Source: Ciona savignyi
Lineage: Eukaryota > Chordata > Ascidiacea > Phlebobranchia > Cionidae
Assembly (NCBI GenBank): GCA_000149265.1
Contig: CH002356.1
Coordinates: 411,330-475,329 of the forward strand
Length of the DNA: 64,000 nt
Reading direction: 5' to 3'
The notes beneath the pieces are model-generated. The model worked only from the letters and a program-made list of their open reading frames with translations, was not told the origin of the DNA and searched no databases. A program made the position numbers and the translations under genes. Each line of letters starts with the position of its first letter. The first letter of the stretch is position 1. Below, in pieces: positions 1-13,164 of this stretch.

Positions 1-964
1 TCAGTGCTGTATTGAAATGAAGCTAAATTAAAGTAGCGGTTCGAGCGCTATGCTCAAAAAGGTATTTTTTAAAACAATACCGTTTTGGTTTTTCACCTCC
101 CAGAGGAATTCCCCTAGTTATATTTTCCAAAGATTTGGTTTCTGCAAATCTAGACCATGTTGTCTAACAAATTTTATTTGCGATTCTATTACTCCTTTTG
201 GTAAATGTCGGGGTAAAATGGCATGCTTGTCACAATCCTGATTAGAGATCAAAATCCTATTTTTTGGGGTATTTCCCTAGAGAATTTTTTTCTTTAGGTG
301 TTAAATAATTGACTAATTACTTACATTTGACCAAATCTAATTAAAATTGGAGCAGCCGTTCAAGCGCTCTGCCCAAAAAAGCTAAAAGAAATTTAGAAAA
401 AATACCGTTTAGGTTTTTAACGTATCAAGAAAATTCCCCTGGATTTATTACCCAAAATTTTATTTTGTTCATATCTAGACCATGTGGTCTAACAAATGAC
501 GAAGTTTCATTGGGATTCCATTATCCCTTCTCGTAGATGTCGGAGCCACAATCCATGCCTGTCACAATCTTGATTTAGAAAAATATCTTCATTTTTAGGA
601 TATTTCCCTAGGTAAATATTTTGTTTCTTTGATTTGGTAACGCAGTGGCTAACACGCTACTATTTTACCAAATCTGATCAAAATTGGAGCAGCCGTTCAT
701 GCGCTATTCCCAAAAACGCTAAATTGTTTGAAAAAATTAACGTTTTGGTTTTTCACTTCCCAGGGGAATTCCCCTAGGTATATTACAAAAAATGTTGGTT
801 TCTGCTCATCTAGACCATGTGGTCTAACCAATGACTAAGTTTCATTGCGATTTCATTATCCTTTCTGGTAGATGTCGGAGCCACAAGCCATGCCTGTCAA
901 GCGTTTGACGAAAAAAAAAGAAAAAAAACGGACAAAAACAACTTTTTCCAAATGGGACCCATAA
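1..964 (-). repeat. satellite-carrying mobile element, right-hand terminus
   Basis: Three tandem units of about 330-340 bp lie in reverse orientation. The landmark ending in gtcaca recurs near 229, 569 and 896. Each unit carries a tagaccatg.tgtctaac block and a gaattcccctag block. The array ends in an A-rich run (905-945) and the terminus tgggaccc at about 955-962. The same terminus, reversed, opens the array at 62165. The flanking sequence continues as the intron that separates exons 2 and 3 of the lectin-receptor genes, so the element appears to sit in intron 2 of gene A. Confidence 0.8.
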
Positions 965-1000
965 ATACTACTTCGCAATTGTGTTATATTATAAACCTAC

Positions 1001-1083
1001 AGATACATATACCTACTTCGACACAAAAACGGTCTTAGTAACGAGCCCACCATGGGTTCGAAACTTGGCTCAGTAAAAAAAAG
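1001..1083 (+). repeat. SINE-A, 5'-truncated tRNA-derived copy
   Basis: This is the 3' part of a tRNA-derived SINE. It has the cgatacatata-like stretch, an acgagcccatcatgggttcgaaac block holding a Pol III B box, and a short A-rich tail. Copies at the same intronic place in genes B, C and F show it was inserted before the receptor genes were duplicated. Confidence 0.75.
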
Positions 1084-1153
1084 AGGCAGTGCAGGCAATA
1101 TAAGTGGTCATTGTTGAACAAAACAACATCTTAAGTTAAACCTAATAATCCAG

Positions 1154-4100
1154 GGGAAACCGAGTGGAAATGGTGGGATGGAACACGATTACCTCCGGCA
1201 GGAGCCACTGATGCTTACCAACACTGGATCGGTTTTGAACCGAATCATCCTGCTTCAGAAAGGGCATGTGCAGCGTTGACTCCATACGACTCTATAGCCC
1301 ATTACACGAACATCAAAGGTGGCTGGTTGGATGACACATGCACCCGTTCGAAGTATTTTATCTGTCAAAGAGGTACAGACTGCCCCTTCATGTAATGTTT
1401 GCTGTGGAAAATCCAAGTAATTTATATCTCTTGCGAACTGTGGCTTATAATCGTTTATATATTCGTTTTATGTTTAATGTAAAAAAGCTATCAATGGGTA
1501 CAGGTATAAATTTATATTAACCAAGGTTCATGTGTATATATTCCAAAATATATATACCAATATAAATGGATAATTGCTTAAGCGAATATCCAGTGTTTTT
1601 AGAGTCGTAAGTTCGCCATGCAGAATAACATACCGTTGTTCGCTTATGCCCCTGCTGGTATTACTAAAATTTAATAAAATAAATAAATCTTTAATTTCAT
1701 TTTTAGTAAAGTAATTTCAACCAAAAAAATAAAACTAAAAGGCAATGCATAACTAACAGATATATGTCTGCCAACAACCTGCCAAAATGGAGGGACGTGT
1801 AACAGATTACCACTGAACTACAGCTGCTCCTGTTTGCCTGGTTACAGTGGACGAAACTGTGAAACAGGTGCGTAGAGTAAAAGTGTTTTATAAGGGGCCG
1901 AGACCATTATAAGTATTTAGAGTGTGGTACAAAATAGATAATTTAACCAAGTAAGAAATTTAAGAGAGGTAAGCTCTTTTCTTTATTTACTGTTGTTTGT
2001 AGAAGATTTACTACTCATTCATACCATTTTTTTTAAATATTTTTTTATTTAAACCAATAAATTTTCGTTTTAGATTTATGTACCCCAAACCCTTGTGAGA
2101 ATGCTGGCGATTGTAGTAGGAGAGTTGGCGATTATAAGTGTCTCTGTGATCTTGGGTTTGCTGGAAGAAATTGTACTCAAGGTAAGAATAGTTTATTGTA
2201 ATTACGTATAATTCAAGTTGCGTTAAAGTGTGTACATGTAAGTGTGTATTTTAGTAGATTATAAAAGTATAGGTGGATAAGGATTCTGTTAAAAAAATGC
2301 AATCGGTACAAAAAAAATTGATTCGTGGTTTTTGTATTAAAATTAACCAAGATACGTAATGTCACGTATGCTAGTTTGAAGAGTATTTCAGCATGCTTAT
2401 TCAAAACACGCTTGTTCGTTAATTGTGCCCATGGCGCCCTTATTCTACACTCTCATGCCAACTTTTAAGTAGAAACAAATCAATAAGTGTTAAATCATCT
2501 TTAAAATGAAACTAATTTGTTTTAACCAGCTCGATTTCAATTGTTCAAAAACGGCTGCGAACTTTACATCAACAAAATTCCATCGCAATTTACATCGTTT
2601 CAAGCGGCCAAGACGGAATGCAACTCTCTGCAAGCATCGCTTGCTATCATAAAATCTAAAGAGACGCAAATCATTTTCAACCTTATCAATCAGCTTTGGC
2701 TAAGCAATGAACCGATATGGCTGGGAGGAAAACCAACTAACTCAACTTGGCTATGGTTAGATGGTAGCATTATTGATGGTTACAATAACTTGGTCGACCA
2801 ATCCGTGCAAAATAGTGCTGGTTGTTTATCTTTAGCTCGAAATGGAAGTTGGTTTATTAAAAAATGTTCTACGATGATCGGATATGCTTGTGAGAGACGC
2901 GGTAAGCTTTGTAACTCACAGTCAATCTATGTAAGGACGTAATCTAACCAAATCATTGTGTTTTAGTCAATGGGACAAGTTTGTGTGCATCTTCTCCATG
3001 TGCCAACGGTGGACTTTGTACCGAAAGCGGCTGCCACTTTCACTGCACTTGCCAGCACAACTTTAGTGGATCCAAGTGCGAAATATCTCCATTATCTGGT
3101 ACCACAGATTAGTTTGTGATTTTTCAATTAAATGCGTGCCAAGTAAATAATGTATGATGATATTATTATGATAGATTTGATGATAGATAGTATTATGATA
3201 CATATAAACATCCGGTAATTCCCACAACTAAAGTTACAAAAGTTTCTTAATGTGTCAAATATTATTAATGGTGATGTTCCACCTTTATATCTACTAACCC
3301 ACTCTTAAATTACAACAGGAACAAAACACTTGGAGTACATTATCCCGCCAATATGCGTCATTCTTATAGGAATGGTGGTTGCAGTGATTTGCATCATAAA
3401 GCGAAGGTTTGTTCTACTACTTTAGTACAGTGGTTCTTAAACTTTTTCAGTCGCGCCCCCCTTGAGATTTGTGATTCATGCTCACGCCTCACCTACTTAA
3501 AAATCAAATTTACGAAAAATAGAGCAATAATTTATTTGCCATTACCCTGCTTAGTGTAAAGGATGCAAGGGTTCGCGAACCGTTTTTTAAAGTTCGCGAA
3601 TTACAAAATTTAACAAAATCGCGAAAATATAAATTACCGTTACTGATTTCGCGCACTTTTAATAATTAATCATCAACACAATATAATATAACATATTTTG
3701 CCTTCAACATAACATTTAACAATGGAATTACTATTACATTTATTTACCTTGCTTTTACTTTGCATTATTGACGCATACTAAGCATTTCTATCACAACGCA
3801 ACAATAGCCATTATGCGTTAATATACCACGATTTCTTTATTTATGACTGGCGGAGATGCGACACACCCCTTTATAGTAAGGTTATATGGTGTTTTAACAA
3901 GTAAGATTACTCGTTTCAAAGGCTTCGTTTCGTCGATATTTGTCCTATCCTACACGCATTAACTCACGACACGTTTATAGTAGTTTATCATTACTACTTA
4001 ATAACGGTATTGTTTGCTTAATTTAACATAGCTAAGCGCGAAAACGATTTTCTCGTATCCCACGCATTTCGCGAATCGTTTCAAAATCGTTAATTCGAAC

Positions 4101-4713
4101 CCTGCAATATGTCACTGTCATGCTCGCGCCCCCCTTGAAAAGCTTCCACGCCCCCAAGGGGGGCGCGCCCCCCAGTTTAAGAACCCCTGCTTTAGTATGA
4201 GTATTTACTAATTTGTATTAACTACTGTAGAGATATTATTATTTTTCATCTGAAAGAGCAAAAAGGTGCCTATTCCTAAACCCTTTTTTTCGTTTGCTGG
4301 TCTAAAACCGTGTTTCATTTAATATTTTTACCATCAAATAAGTTGTAGTCAGGGTAACATCTGTATTAACTTACACAGCAAAGGTGGAAGAGCAATCACA
4401 GAAGTTCCTGCTGTCCAATTTAATCCGGATCCAAAATCCGTTTATGAAGGTAAACAAAGCACAAACATTCCTTGGTTATAGTAGAGTAATTGTCCCTAAC
4501 TGAACATTAATTTTTTGTAATACGAATTCTATTTTTTAAAGTTTGACAATTATAACCTGGTGTGGCTGGGATTAGATTTGTTGTTTAGTATCATCAACTG
4601 TAAATACCGAATAAGGTTTAATAAACGTTTTCTAAACCTATAAACTATTGTTCTTCACAGAAATACAAAGTCCACCAGTTGTAGAAGACGAAAACCTCGC
4701 CACTAGAAACTAA
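1154..4713 (+). CDS. receptor gene A: CTLD-EGF-EGF-CTLD-EGF-TM, exons 3 to 10
   Basis: The coding exons are 1154-1372, 1760-1867, 2074-2181, 2530-2901, 2967-3098, 3319-3406, 4379-4449 and 4661-4713. All have GT/AG borders, matching phases and no stop before TAA at 4711. They encode the second half of CTLD1 (WIG, EPN, WLDDTC, FICQR), two EGF modules, CTLD2, a third EGF, a transmembrane segment (IIPPICVILIGMVVAVICII) and a tail ending ENLATRN. Exons 1 and 2 (signal peptide and first half of CTLD1) are not in the window. The satellite element at 1-964 occupies the intron where they would splice, so they may lie to the left. The tail has Asp where D, G and H have the ITIM tyrosine. The EGF part resembles gene C, but exons 8-10 resemble gene G, so the gene looks mosaic. 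AATAAA lies at 4798. Confidence 0.8.
3428..4189. mobile_element. non-autonomous hAT element in intron 8 of gene A
   Basis: The ends are inverted (cagtggttcttaaac and gtttaagaacccctg), followed inward by C-rich/G-rich blocks. An exact 8-bp target duplication, CTTTAGTA, lies at 3420-3427 and 4190-4197. The 8-bp duplication and the CAGTGGTTC terminus are typical of hAT transposons. No transposase frame is present, so this is a MITE-like derivative. It separates the transmembrane exon from the tail exons. Confidence 0.9.
3565..4104. mobile_element. second inverted-repeat element nested in the hAT copy
   Basis: The inverted ends are gcaagggttcgcgaa on the left and ttcgaaccctgc on the right. The interior repeats gcgaa motifs. 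I could not find a convincing target duplication. It is nested inside the hAT-type element and is non-coding. Confidence 0.55.
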
Positions 4714-6687
4714 ATCTAATGGAAAAGCCCTACTATTAAATATATTAAACATTTCTGCCCTAGTAGTTTGATATTTCCGTTTATTGTATAAATTCCTAAT
4801 AAAATATATTCGTCAGTTGTAATTTTTGTTTTTTTACACCGCCATTAAATTGTTTTAATGAACATTAAAACCAGAATGACTTGTTTGATTTAGTTAAAAA
4901 TCACAGAAAACTGTTCTACAAGATTAAAACGCTTTCTTATTTATTTGATATGTATTCTCCAGGGGAATTTTCACCCAAAAATTAAAATATTGTCCGACAT
5001 AACTTATATCGTTTAGTTGACAGACCAAAATTAAACATTTGTGTTATAAATTTCAGGGATGTTAGCTAACATGATCTTTATGTACCTAAATTGGAATTGT
5101 AATAAAAAGTTAAGAGGTAATTCCCAAAACTTCTACTATTTAAGTGTTTCTGAAATTCTATCTATTTAAACTTATTTAACCCATTACTGAACGTTTAAAA
5201 CTAAACGACACCGAGAAAAATTATGTTGAAATGTTAATTCTGAACCAAAACGATTATTTGCTTTGAGGAAAAATATTTTTTCTCCTCAGTATATTTTTTT
5301 CAAACCATTACCAGAATCGTATATTAGTCAAAGGTCAATTCGTAACAGTTGGACCTAAAAGCCATATTTAGAATTTCATTGCGACCTTGAATCTCTGCGA
5401 CAGAGATGGGTGAAGCGACCAACCTATTGCAGCAACAAAAATCGGCATTGAATTCAAGCAGAATTGGTAGTTGATGAATGTATAACACTTCGGGTATTAG
5501 GATTTAGATTGCAGAGCGATTTTTTAATGTTTAATTTCAGTTGTTCTATAATAGTCACAAAATGTATTGAACGAGGGTCATATACCAGAACAGGGCTCAA
5601 CAATAAATCGTCGTAGAATCATTGCAGCCATTACAGTGTATTAAATACGATGTGGACATCGCCATAGTTATAGAGAATTCACAATGTGATGATTTCGTAC
5701 AATAACCATCAAGTATTTTGCCTCAGAACGCAGTCGGCTTTTAAATGGCTGGTTTCGAAACCGGAACCTCTCGGTTCACAGTCCGACGCGCTTCCACTTA
5801 GTTATCAGTCCGAATCGTTACGTCAACAAATAAATTTTCTTTACTAACTTGCCACGGTTGATTAAAGCGCATGACACTTTGGAAAACAACACATTGGTTG
5901 TGACTGATATCTTCTACCGTGAGAGGAAAAAGCATGACTGCTAGGCACGTCACGCACACTCTTATGACGTCATAATAACAAACGCGCTGACTCACTTGCA
6001 GGGTTTGCAAGCTTATTCTTCGCACCCTTCCACGTCACAAGATCAATACTTGATGACATCACAAGGCAGTTTGTGTGATGTCATTTACGATTTAATATGT
6101 CATTGGTATAAAGCTTTGAGAAATCTCTACGTCAGTGTTAGTTAATAATATCATTTATTTTGTACAGAACATATTTACGACGTAAAACGAAATAAGCGGT
6201 TGGATATTTCTATTTGTTATAAAGTCATGAAATTCTGACGTTTTTAACATTTTCTTGTCTAATGGTATTCTATTTTAAGATTTACTTTTTACCACCACTT
6301 TACACTCGGGTGTAAGGAATCATTGTTGTCCTTTTAAACGGTTATATTTAAAAGTGTCCGTCAAAATATCACAGAAAAGCTAATATACGTGCGACTGGTA
6401 AGCGCAACCAATTCGTATACAAACAACAAACGTTACTCTTTCTTCCGGAGGTCTTGGGTTTAAAGGCAAGCGCTGTTAAAAATGATCCAATATTTGATTT
6501 GCGGCCTTCCTTGGCTGTTTTCAAATTTGTAGCCGCACATTGTGGGATATTGTACGTAATACAAAAGCATACACATTCATGTGCTACTTACGCTATTATT
6601 AACTCAATAAATAAATGCAAATAACACGGAAGTTACATAGCTCGGTTGAGCAGTGTAGTATATTACATGCAGAAGACTTAATAAAAA
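4714..6687 (+). repeat. duplicated intergenic spacer between A and B
   Basis: No gene is supported here. The stretch runs from the 3' flank of gene A to the signal-peptide exon of pseudogene B. It recurs in inverse orientation at 11239-13164 (between D and C) and in the same orientation at 18806-20490 (before E). Near its right end it carries a tRNA-derived SINE. It presumably contains the promoter of the downstream receptor copy, but I cannot place a TATA box with confidence. Confidence 0.75.
5690..5830 (-). repeat. SINE-C, tRNA-derived repeat
   Basis: Read on the minus strand it gives a tRNA-like stretch, taagtggaagcgcgtcggac, followed by a B-box-like ggtttcgaaacc. The tail reads aatacttgatggttattgta. 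Other copies lie at 12050-12180 (plus) and 19640-19735 (minus), in the equivalent spacers. Confidence 0.65.
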
Positions 6688-7290
6688 ATGGAAGGAAACC
6701 TTTTACAGCAATAGTCGTATTTATTTTATACAATTTTCAACGAGCTAAAAGTCAAAGTAAGTTATGAAGGAAAATAAATCAAAAAAAATGTTGGTTTATT
6801 ATTCACCTTGTTACACTAATTGTTTAAGGTTTTGTCTACAATGGAAGTCAGTTAACCTTCGTCGCATCGATAAAAACATTTGATGCAGCTCGAACACACT
6901 GTCAATCATTACTCGGTGAATTGGTTATTATCAGAGACAGTCAGTTGCAGAATGCAATTAAACCGAACTTGGATTCATCGATTGATTGAAAGGCGTGGGG
7001 GGATCCATGGTTAGTCGGTTACTGGATCGGTGGTTCGCGAGCATCAGGTAACCAAAATGTTACATATTTATTTAATCCCGTTTTAATAATACTACTTCGC
7101 AAGTGTATTATATTATAAACCTACAGATACATATACCTACTTCGATACAAAAACGGTCCTAGTAACGAGCCCATCATGTCATGATTACGAAACTTGAAAA
7201 AATAAGAGGCAGTGCAAGAACAAAACAACAACTTAAGTTAAACGCAATAATCCAGGGAATCCGAGTGGAAATAATGGGATGGAACACGAT
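6688..7290 (+). pseudogene. receptor gene B: exons 1, 2 and a stub of exon 3
   Basis: The signal exon 6688-6756 is 69 bp where every paralog has 70. One G is missing after ATG, which shifts the frame. Exon 2 (6829-7047, 219 bp) encodes the first half of CTLD1 but has an in-frame TGA at 6987-6989. A 40-bp stub of exon 3 begins near 7254 and then stops abruptly at about 7290, where the sequence becomes the 3' flank of gene C. The remaining exons are gone. With a frameshift, a stop and a truncation, this is a dead copy. A 5'-truncated SINE-A lies in the intron. Confidence 0.85.
7121..7200 (+). repeat. SINE-A fragment in the B exon 2-3 intron
   Basis: It contains the cagatacatatacctacttcg and acgagcccatcatg blocks. 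It is the same intronic copy as at 1001-1083 and, inverted, at 10724-10804 and 23220-23305. Confidence 0.7.
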
Positions 7291-7734
7291 TACCCTCTAC
7301 TTCTTTAAAAAATTAAAATTCATGCACATAAAGACCATGTTAGCAAATATTTCTGAAAATTATAACAACTGATCAATATTTTCTGTCGGCCAGACGCTCG
7401 ATATAACTTATGTCGGTTGGAAATGACGTTTTCGGGTTAATGGAGAATTCCATTGGGGGATACAAATAAATGGAAATTCCACCTAATATCGTAGTATTGC
7501 ATTAAAGTACGTTTTAACCAGATTAAACAATTCATTTTAGTATAACGGTTAGTTACAAACAATTTTAAATGCGACGAGAATAAAGAAATCTAGTTTAACT
7601 GACAAATCTTGTTTATTAAGAATCTATTGAACAAACGTATATAACAAACTATTTAGTTAAAAATGATTGATTTATCTAAAAGATTAGAACAATATAGAAT
7701 TAATGTATATAATGATGAAGCTTTACTATATGAG

Positions 7735-10700
7735 TTATCTTCTTGTGACCACGTTTTCGTTTTCCACAAATGGTGGACTTTGCATTTCTATAAAAAAAGG
7801 CAGTTCACTAGTTTGGAAATATGTATTAATCCTAAATCAGCATTTACAGATAATTATATAAAACAAAATAACCAAAGTCACACCAATTTATAATTGTCTC
7901 TTTAACAATACAATAATTATAGTTGTCTCCTTACAATACCGTTTGCAAAAATATCTATGTTTATTTAAGAATTAATCTTCTACTATAGCCATGAAATGTT
8001 TGTGCTTTGTTTACCTTCATAAACGGGAAATGGATCCGTAGTGTATTGGACAGCTGGAACTTCTGTAATTTCTGTTCTCTCTTTTTTTCCTCTTTTGCTG
8101 TAAAAGTTAATGAAGATAAAGATTATAAAGCAAACACTTTGTTAATCAACCATAAAAAAATGACCGTTCAGGAATACAATAATTACAGAAACTTAACTTA
8201 TTCGTCGCTATTTCGCTACAGTATGCAAGTATATTTAATTAAAACAGGTAAAAAAACTTTAGTAGTTTCTTAAAGTTAGTATATACACTTATACTAAAGC
8301 ATAGTAAGTGGAACACACCTTCGCTTTCCAATACAAATCATTGCAACCAACATCCCCTATAAGAATGACGCATATTGGCGGGATAATGTACTTCAAAAGT
8401 TTAGTTCTTTCTGTAAATTCAGATTAAGAGGATTATTGAATATGAAAAGATCAATCATCAACCGAGTATCGTAACCTTACAATTTTACCCTTTTAACGGT
8501 TTATTGGGCCGAAGTTACCGTGCAATATCCAATCACTTAAATCGACATCACCGGTTGCATTATATTGAATCTTCATAAACAATTGACAGTTATTCAAATA
8601 AATTATCAAAAGGTAATATGTAGTACCAGATAATAATGATATTTCGCAATTTGAACCCCTAAAGTTGTGCTGGCAAATGCAGTGAAAGTGGCAGCCACTT
8701 TCGTTACAAACTCCACCGTTAGCACATGGAGAAGATGCACACAAACTTGTTCCATTGACTAAAACACAATGATTTGGTTAGATTACGTCTTACATAGATG
8801 GACTGTGTGTTACAAAGCTTACCTGGTCTCTCACAAGCATATCCGATCCTCGTAGAACAATTTTTAATAAACCAACTTCCATTTCGAGCTAAAGATAAAC
8901 AACCAGCACTATTTGGCACGGATTGGTCGACCAAGTTATTGTAACCATCTATAATGCTACCATCTAACCATAGCCAAGTTGAGTTAGTTGGTTTTCCTCC
9001 CAGCCATATCGGTTCATTGCTTAGCCAAAGCTGATTGATCAGGTTTAAAATGATTTGCGTCTCTTTAGATTTTACGATAGCAAGCGATGCTTGCAGAGAG
9101 TTACATTGCGTCTTGGCCGCTTGAAACGATGTAAATTGCGATGGAATTTTGTTGATGTGAAGTTCGCAGCCGTTTTTGAACAATTGAAATCGAGCTGGTT
9201 AAAACAAATTAGTTTCATTTTAAAGATGATTTAACACTTATTGATTTGTTTCTACTTAAAAGTTGGCATGAGAGTGTAGAATAAGGGCGCCATTGGCACA
9301 ATTAACGAACAAGCGTGTTTTGAATAAGCATGCTGAAATACTCTTCAAACTAGCATACGTGACATTACGTATCTCGGTTAATTTTAATACAAAAACTACG
9401 AATCAATTTTTTTTATACCGATTGCATTTTTTTAACAGAACCCTTGTCCACATATACTTTTATAATCTACTAAAATACACACTTACATGTACACACTTTA
9501 ACGCAACTTGAATTATACGTAATTACAATAAACTATTCTTACCTTGAGTACAATTTCTTCCAGCAAACCCAAGATCACAGAGACACTTATAATCGCCAAC
9601 TCTCCTACTACAATCGCCAGCATTCTTACAAGGGTTCGGACTGCATAAATCTAAAACGAAAATTTATTGGTTTAAATAAAAAAATATTTAAAAAAAATGG
9701 TATGATATAAGTATTAAATCTTCTACAAACAACAGTAAATAAAGAAAAGAGCTTACCTCTCTTAAATTTCTTACTCGGTTAAATTATCTATTTTGTACCA
9801 CACTCTAAATACTTATAATGCTCTCGGCCCCTTATAAAAAAAATTTACTCTACGCACCTGTTTCACAGTTTCGTCCACTGTAACCAGGCAAACAGGAGCA
9901 ACTGTAGTTCAGTGGTAATCTGTTACACGTTCCTCCATTTTGGCAGGTTGTTGGCAGACATACATCTGTTAGTTATGCATTGCTTTTTAGTTTTATTTTT
10001 TTGGTTGAAATTTCTTTACTAAAGATTTATATATATTATTAAATTTTAGTAATACCAGCAGGGGCATAAGCGAACAACGGTAGCCTATGTTATTCTGCAT
10101 GGCGAACTTACGACACTAAAAAAACTGGATATTCGCTTAAGCAATTATCCATTTATATTGGTATATATATTTAGGAATATATACGAATGAACCTTGGTTA
10201 ATATAAATTTATACCTGTACAGTCTTACCCATTGATAGCTTTTTTTACATTAAACATAAAACGAATATATAAACGATTATAAGCCAGAGTTCGCAAGAGA
10301 TATAAATTAGTTGGATTTTCCACAGCAAACATTACATGAAGGGGCAGTCTGTACCTCTTTGGCAGATAAAATACTTCGAACGGGTGCATGTGTCATCCAA
10401 CCAGCCACCTTTGATGTTCGAGTAATGGACGATAGAGTCGTATGGAGTCAAAGCTGTGCATGCTCTATCTGGACGAAAGGTATTCGGTTCAGGACCAATC
10501 CAGTGCTGGTAAGCATCAGTGGCTCCTGCCAGAGGTAATCGTGTTCCATCCCACCATTTCCACTCGGTTTCTCCTAAAAACAAAGGCATTAGCACCATAT
10601 TAAAAAACAAAATGGAAAGGCAATAGTTTTTCAGGTCATTGTGGTATTACGTTTAACTTAAGTTGTTGTTTTGTTCAACAATGACCACTTATATTGCTTG

Positions 10701-11238
10701 CACTGCCTCTTTTTTATGTCTTTTTTTACTGAGCCAAGTTTCGAACCCATGATGGGCTCGTTACTCGGGCCGTTTTTGTGTCGAAGTAGGTATATGTATC
10801 TGTAGGTTTATAATATAACACACTTGCGAAGTAGTATTATTGAAACGGGATTAAATAAATATGTAACATTTTGGTCACCTGATGCTCGCGAACCACCGAT
10901 CCAGTAACCGACGAACCATTGATCCCCCCATGTCTTCCAAATAATCGATGAATTCAAGTTCGGTTTAATTGCATTTTGCAACTGACTGTCTCTGATAATA
11001 ACCAAATCACCGAGTAATGATTGACAGTGGGTTCGAGCTGCATCAAATGTTTTCCTCGATGTGACGAAGGTTACCTGACTTCCATTATAGACGAAACCTT
11101 AAACAACTAGGGTTACAAGGTGAATAATAAACCAACATTTTTTCTATTTATTTTCCTTCATAACTTACTTTGGCTTTTAGCTTGTTAAAAATTGAACAAA
11201 ATAAAAACGACGATTGCTGTGAAAGGTTTCCTTCCCAT
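7735..11238 (-). pseudogene. receptor gene C: full-length CTLD-EGF2-CTLD-EGF-TM copy with two lesions
   Basis: The ten exons on the minus strand are 11169-11238, 10879-11097, 10355-10573, 9858-9965, 9543-9650, 8823-9194, 8627-8758, 8319-8410, 8015-8097 and 7735-7787. All splice sites and phases match the family. It encodes signal peptide, CTLD1 with EPN and WLDDTC, two EGF modules (the second of the LCSPNPCKN type), CTLD2, EGF, TM and tail. There are two lesions. Codon 18 in the signal peptide is TAA where others have CAA (11185-11187). Exon 8 has an extra G in the run at 8353-8356, shifting the frame inside the membrane helix. The remaining exons are open, so decay is recent. The tail (ENENVVTRR) lacks the ITIM tyrosine. 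Sequencing error could mimic either lesion but is unlikely to explain both. Confidence 0.8.
10724..10804 (-). repeat. SINE-A fragment in intron 2 of gene C
   Basis: Reverse-orientation copy of the SINE-A tail and B box, with gtttcgaacccatgatggg readable on the plus strand. It is the same ancestral intronic insertion as in A and B. Confidence 0.7.
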
Positions 11239-13164
11239 TTTTTATTAAGTCTTCTGCATGTAATATACTACACTGCTCAACCAAGCTATGCAACTTCCGT
11301 GTTATTTGCATTTTATTTATTGAGTTAATAATAGCGTAAGTAGCACATGAATGTGTATGCTTTTGTATTACGTACAATATCCCACAATGTGCGGCTACAA
11401 ATTTGAATACAGCCAAGGAAGGTAGCAAATTAAATATTGGATCATTTTTTACAGCACTTACCTTTAAACCCAAGACCTCCGGAAGAAAGAGTAACCTTTG
11501 TTGTTTGTTTACGAATTGGTTGCGCTTACCAGTCGCACGTTTGTATATTAGCTTTTCTGCGACATTTTGACGGACACGTTATACTTTAAACCGGATTGTA
11601 AAGTGGTGGTAAAAAGTAAATCTTAAAATAGAATACCATCAGACAAGCAAATGTTAAAAACATCAGAATTTCAGGACATTATAGCAAATATAAATATCCA
11701 ACCGCTTATTTCGTGTTGCGTTTTAAATTTGTTCTGTACAAAATAAATAATATTATGAACTAATACTGACGTAGAGATTGTTTAAAGCTTTATACCATTG
11801 ACAAATTAAATCGTAAATGACGTCACACAAACTGCCTTGTGATTTCATCAAGATCTTGTGACGTGGGAGGGTGCGAAGAATAAGCCGTGTTTGTTGTTAT
11901 GACGTCATAGTATGCGTGACGTGCCTAGCAGTCATGATTTTTCCTCTCACGGTAGAAGATATCAGCCACAACCAATGTATATTTTTCCCAAGTGTCATGT
12001 CCTTTAATCAACCGTGGCAAGTTGGTAAAGAAAATTTATTTTTTGACGTAACGAATTGGACAGATAACTAAGTGGAAGCGCGTCGGACTGATAACCGAGA
12101 GGTCCCGGTTTCGAAACCAGCCATTAAAAAGCCGACTGCGTTCTGAGGCAAAATACTTGATGGTTATTGTACGAAATCAGCACATTGTGAATTCTCTATA
12201 ACTATGGCGATGTTCATATCGTATACAATACACTGTAATGGCTGCAGTGATTCTACGACGATTTATTCTTAAACTCTGTTCTGGTACATGACCCTCGTTT
12301 AATACATTTTGTGACTATTATAGAACAACTAAAATTAAAAATTAAAAAAATCGCTCTGCAATCTAAATCCTAATACCCGAAGTGTTATACAATCATCAAC
12401 TACCAATTCTGCTTAAATTCAATGCCGATTTTTGTTGCTGCAACAGGTTGGTCGTTACACCCATCTCTGTCGCACAGATTCAAGGTCGCAATGAAATTCT
12501 AAATATGGCTTTTAGGTCCAACAGTTACGAATTGACATTGACTGAAATACGATTCTGGTAATGGTTTGGACAAATTATATTGGAGAGAAAAATATATTTT
12601 TCTTTAAAGCAATTTACGGGATATCGTATCGGTTCCGAATTAACAATTCGACATATTTTTTCTCGGTGTCGTAAAGTTTTAAAGGTTTAGTAATGGGTTA
12701 AATAAGTTGAAATGGATAACGTTTCAGAAACACCTAAATTGATGAAGTTTTGGTAATTACCCCTTAACTTTTTATTACAATTCCAATTTAGGTACTTAAA
12801 GATCATGTCAGCTAACATCCCTAAAAATTTATAACACAAATGTTTAATTTTGGTCTGTCAACTAAACGATATAAGTTATGTCGGTCAATATTTTAGATTT
12901 TGGGTGAAATATCCCCTGGAGGATACATTTTAAATAAATATGAAAGCAATTCAATCTTATAGAACAGTTTTCTGTGACTTTTAACCAAATCAAACAAGTT
13001 ATTCTGGTTTTAATGTTCATTAAAACAATTTAACGGCGGTGTAAAAAAACGAAAATTACAACTGACGAATATATTTTTTTAAGAATTTATACAACAAACG
13101 GAAATATTAAACTAATCAGGCAGAAATGTTTAATATATTTAATGGTAAAGCTTCCTCATTAGAT
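11239..13164 (-). repeat. duplicated intergenic spacer between D and C
   Basis: Inverted copy of 4714-6687. No coding potential is supported. It includes a SINE-C copy at about 12050-12180 and the 3' flank of gene D. An alternative-frame open stretch that overlaps the gene C signal exon recurs at 20256-20552, but only because the DNA is duplicated. Confidence 0.7.

Noticed and set aside
1-964. Centromeric satellite
   Set aside because: Only about three units, with a defined terminus and an intronic insertion site; too short and too dispersed for a centromere array.
7663-8273. Plus-strand open frames of 76 and 88 aa
   Set aside because: They are antisense to the tail and cytoplasmic exons of gene C, which have matching splice sites on the minus strand.
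11177-11473. 98-aa open frame upstream of gene C, with a near-identical 98-aa frame at 20256-20552
   Set aside because: The conservation is explained by recent segmental duplication. The frame overlaps the signal-peptide exon in another frame and has no family features.
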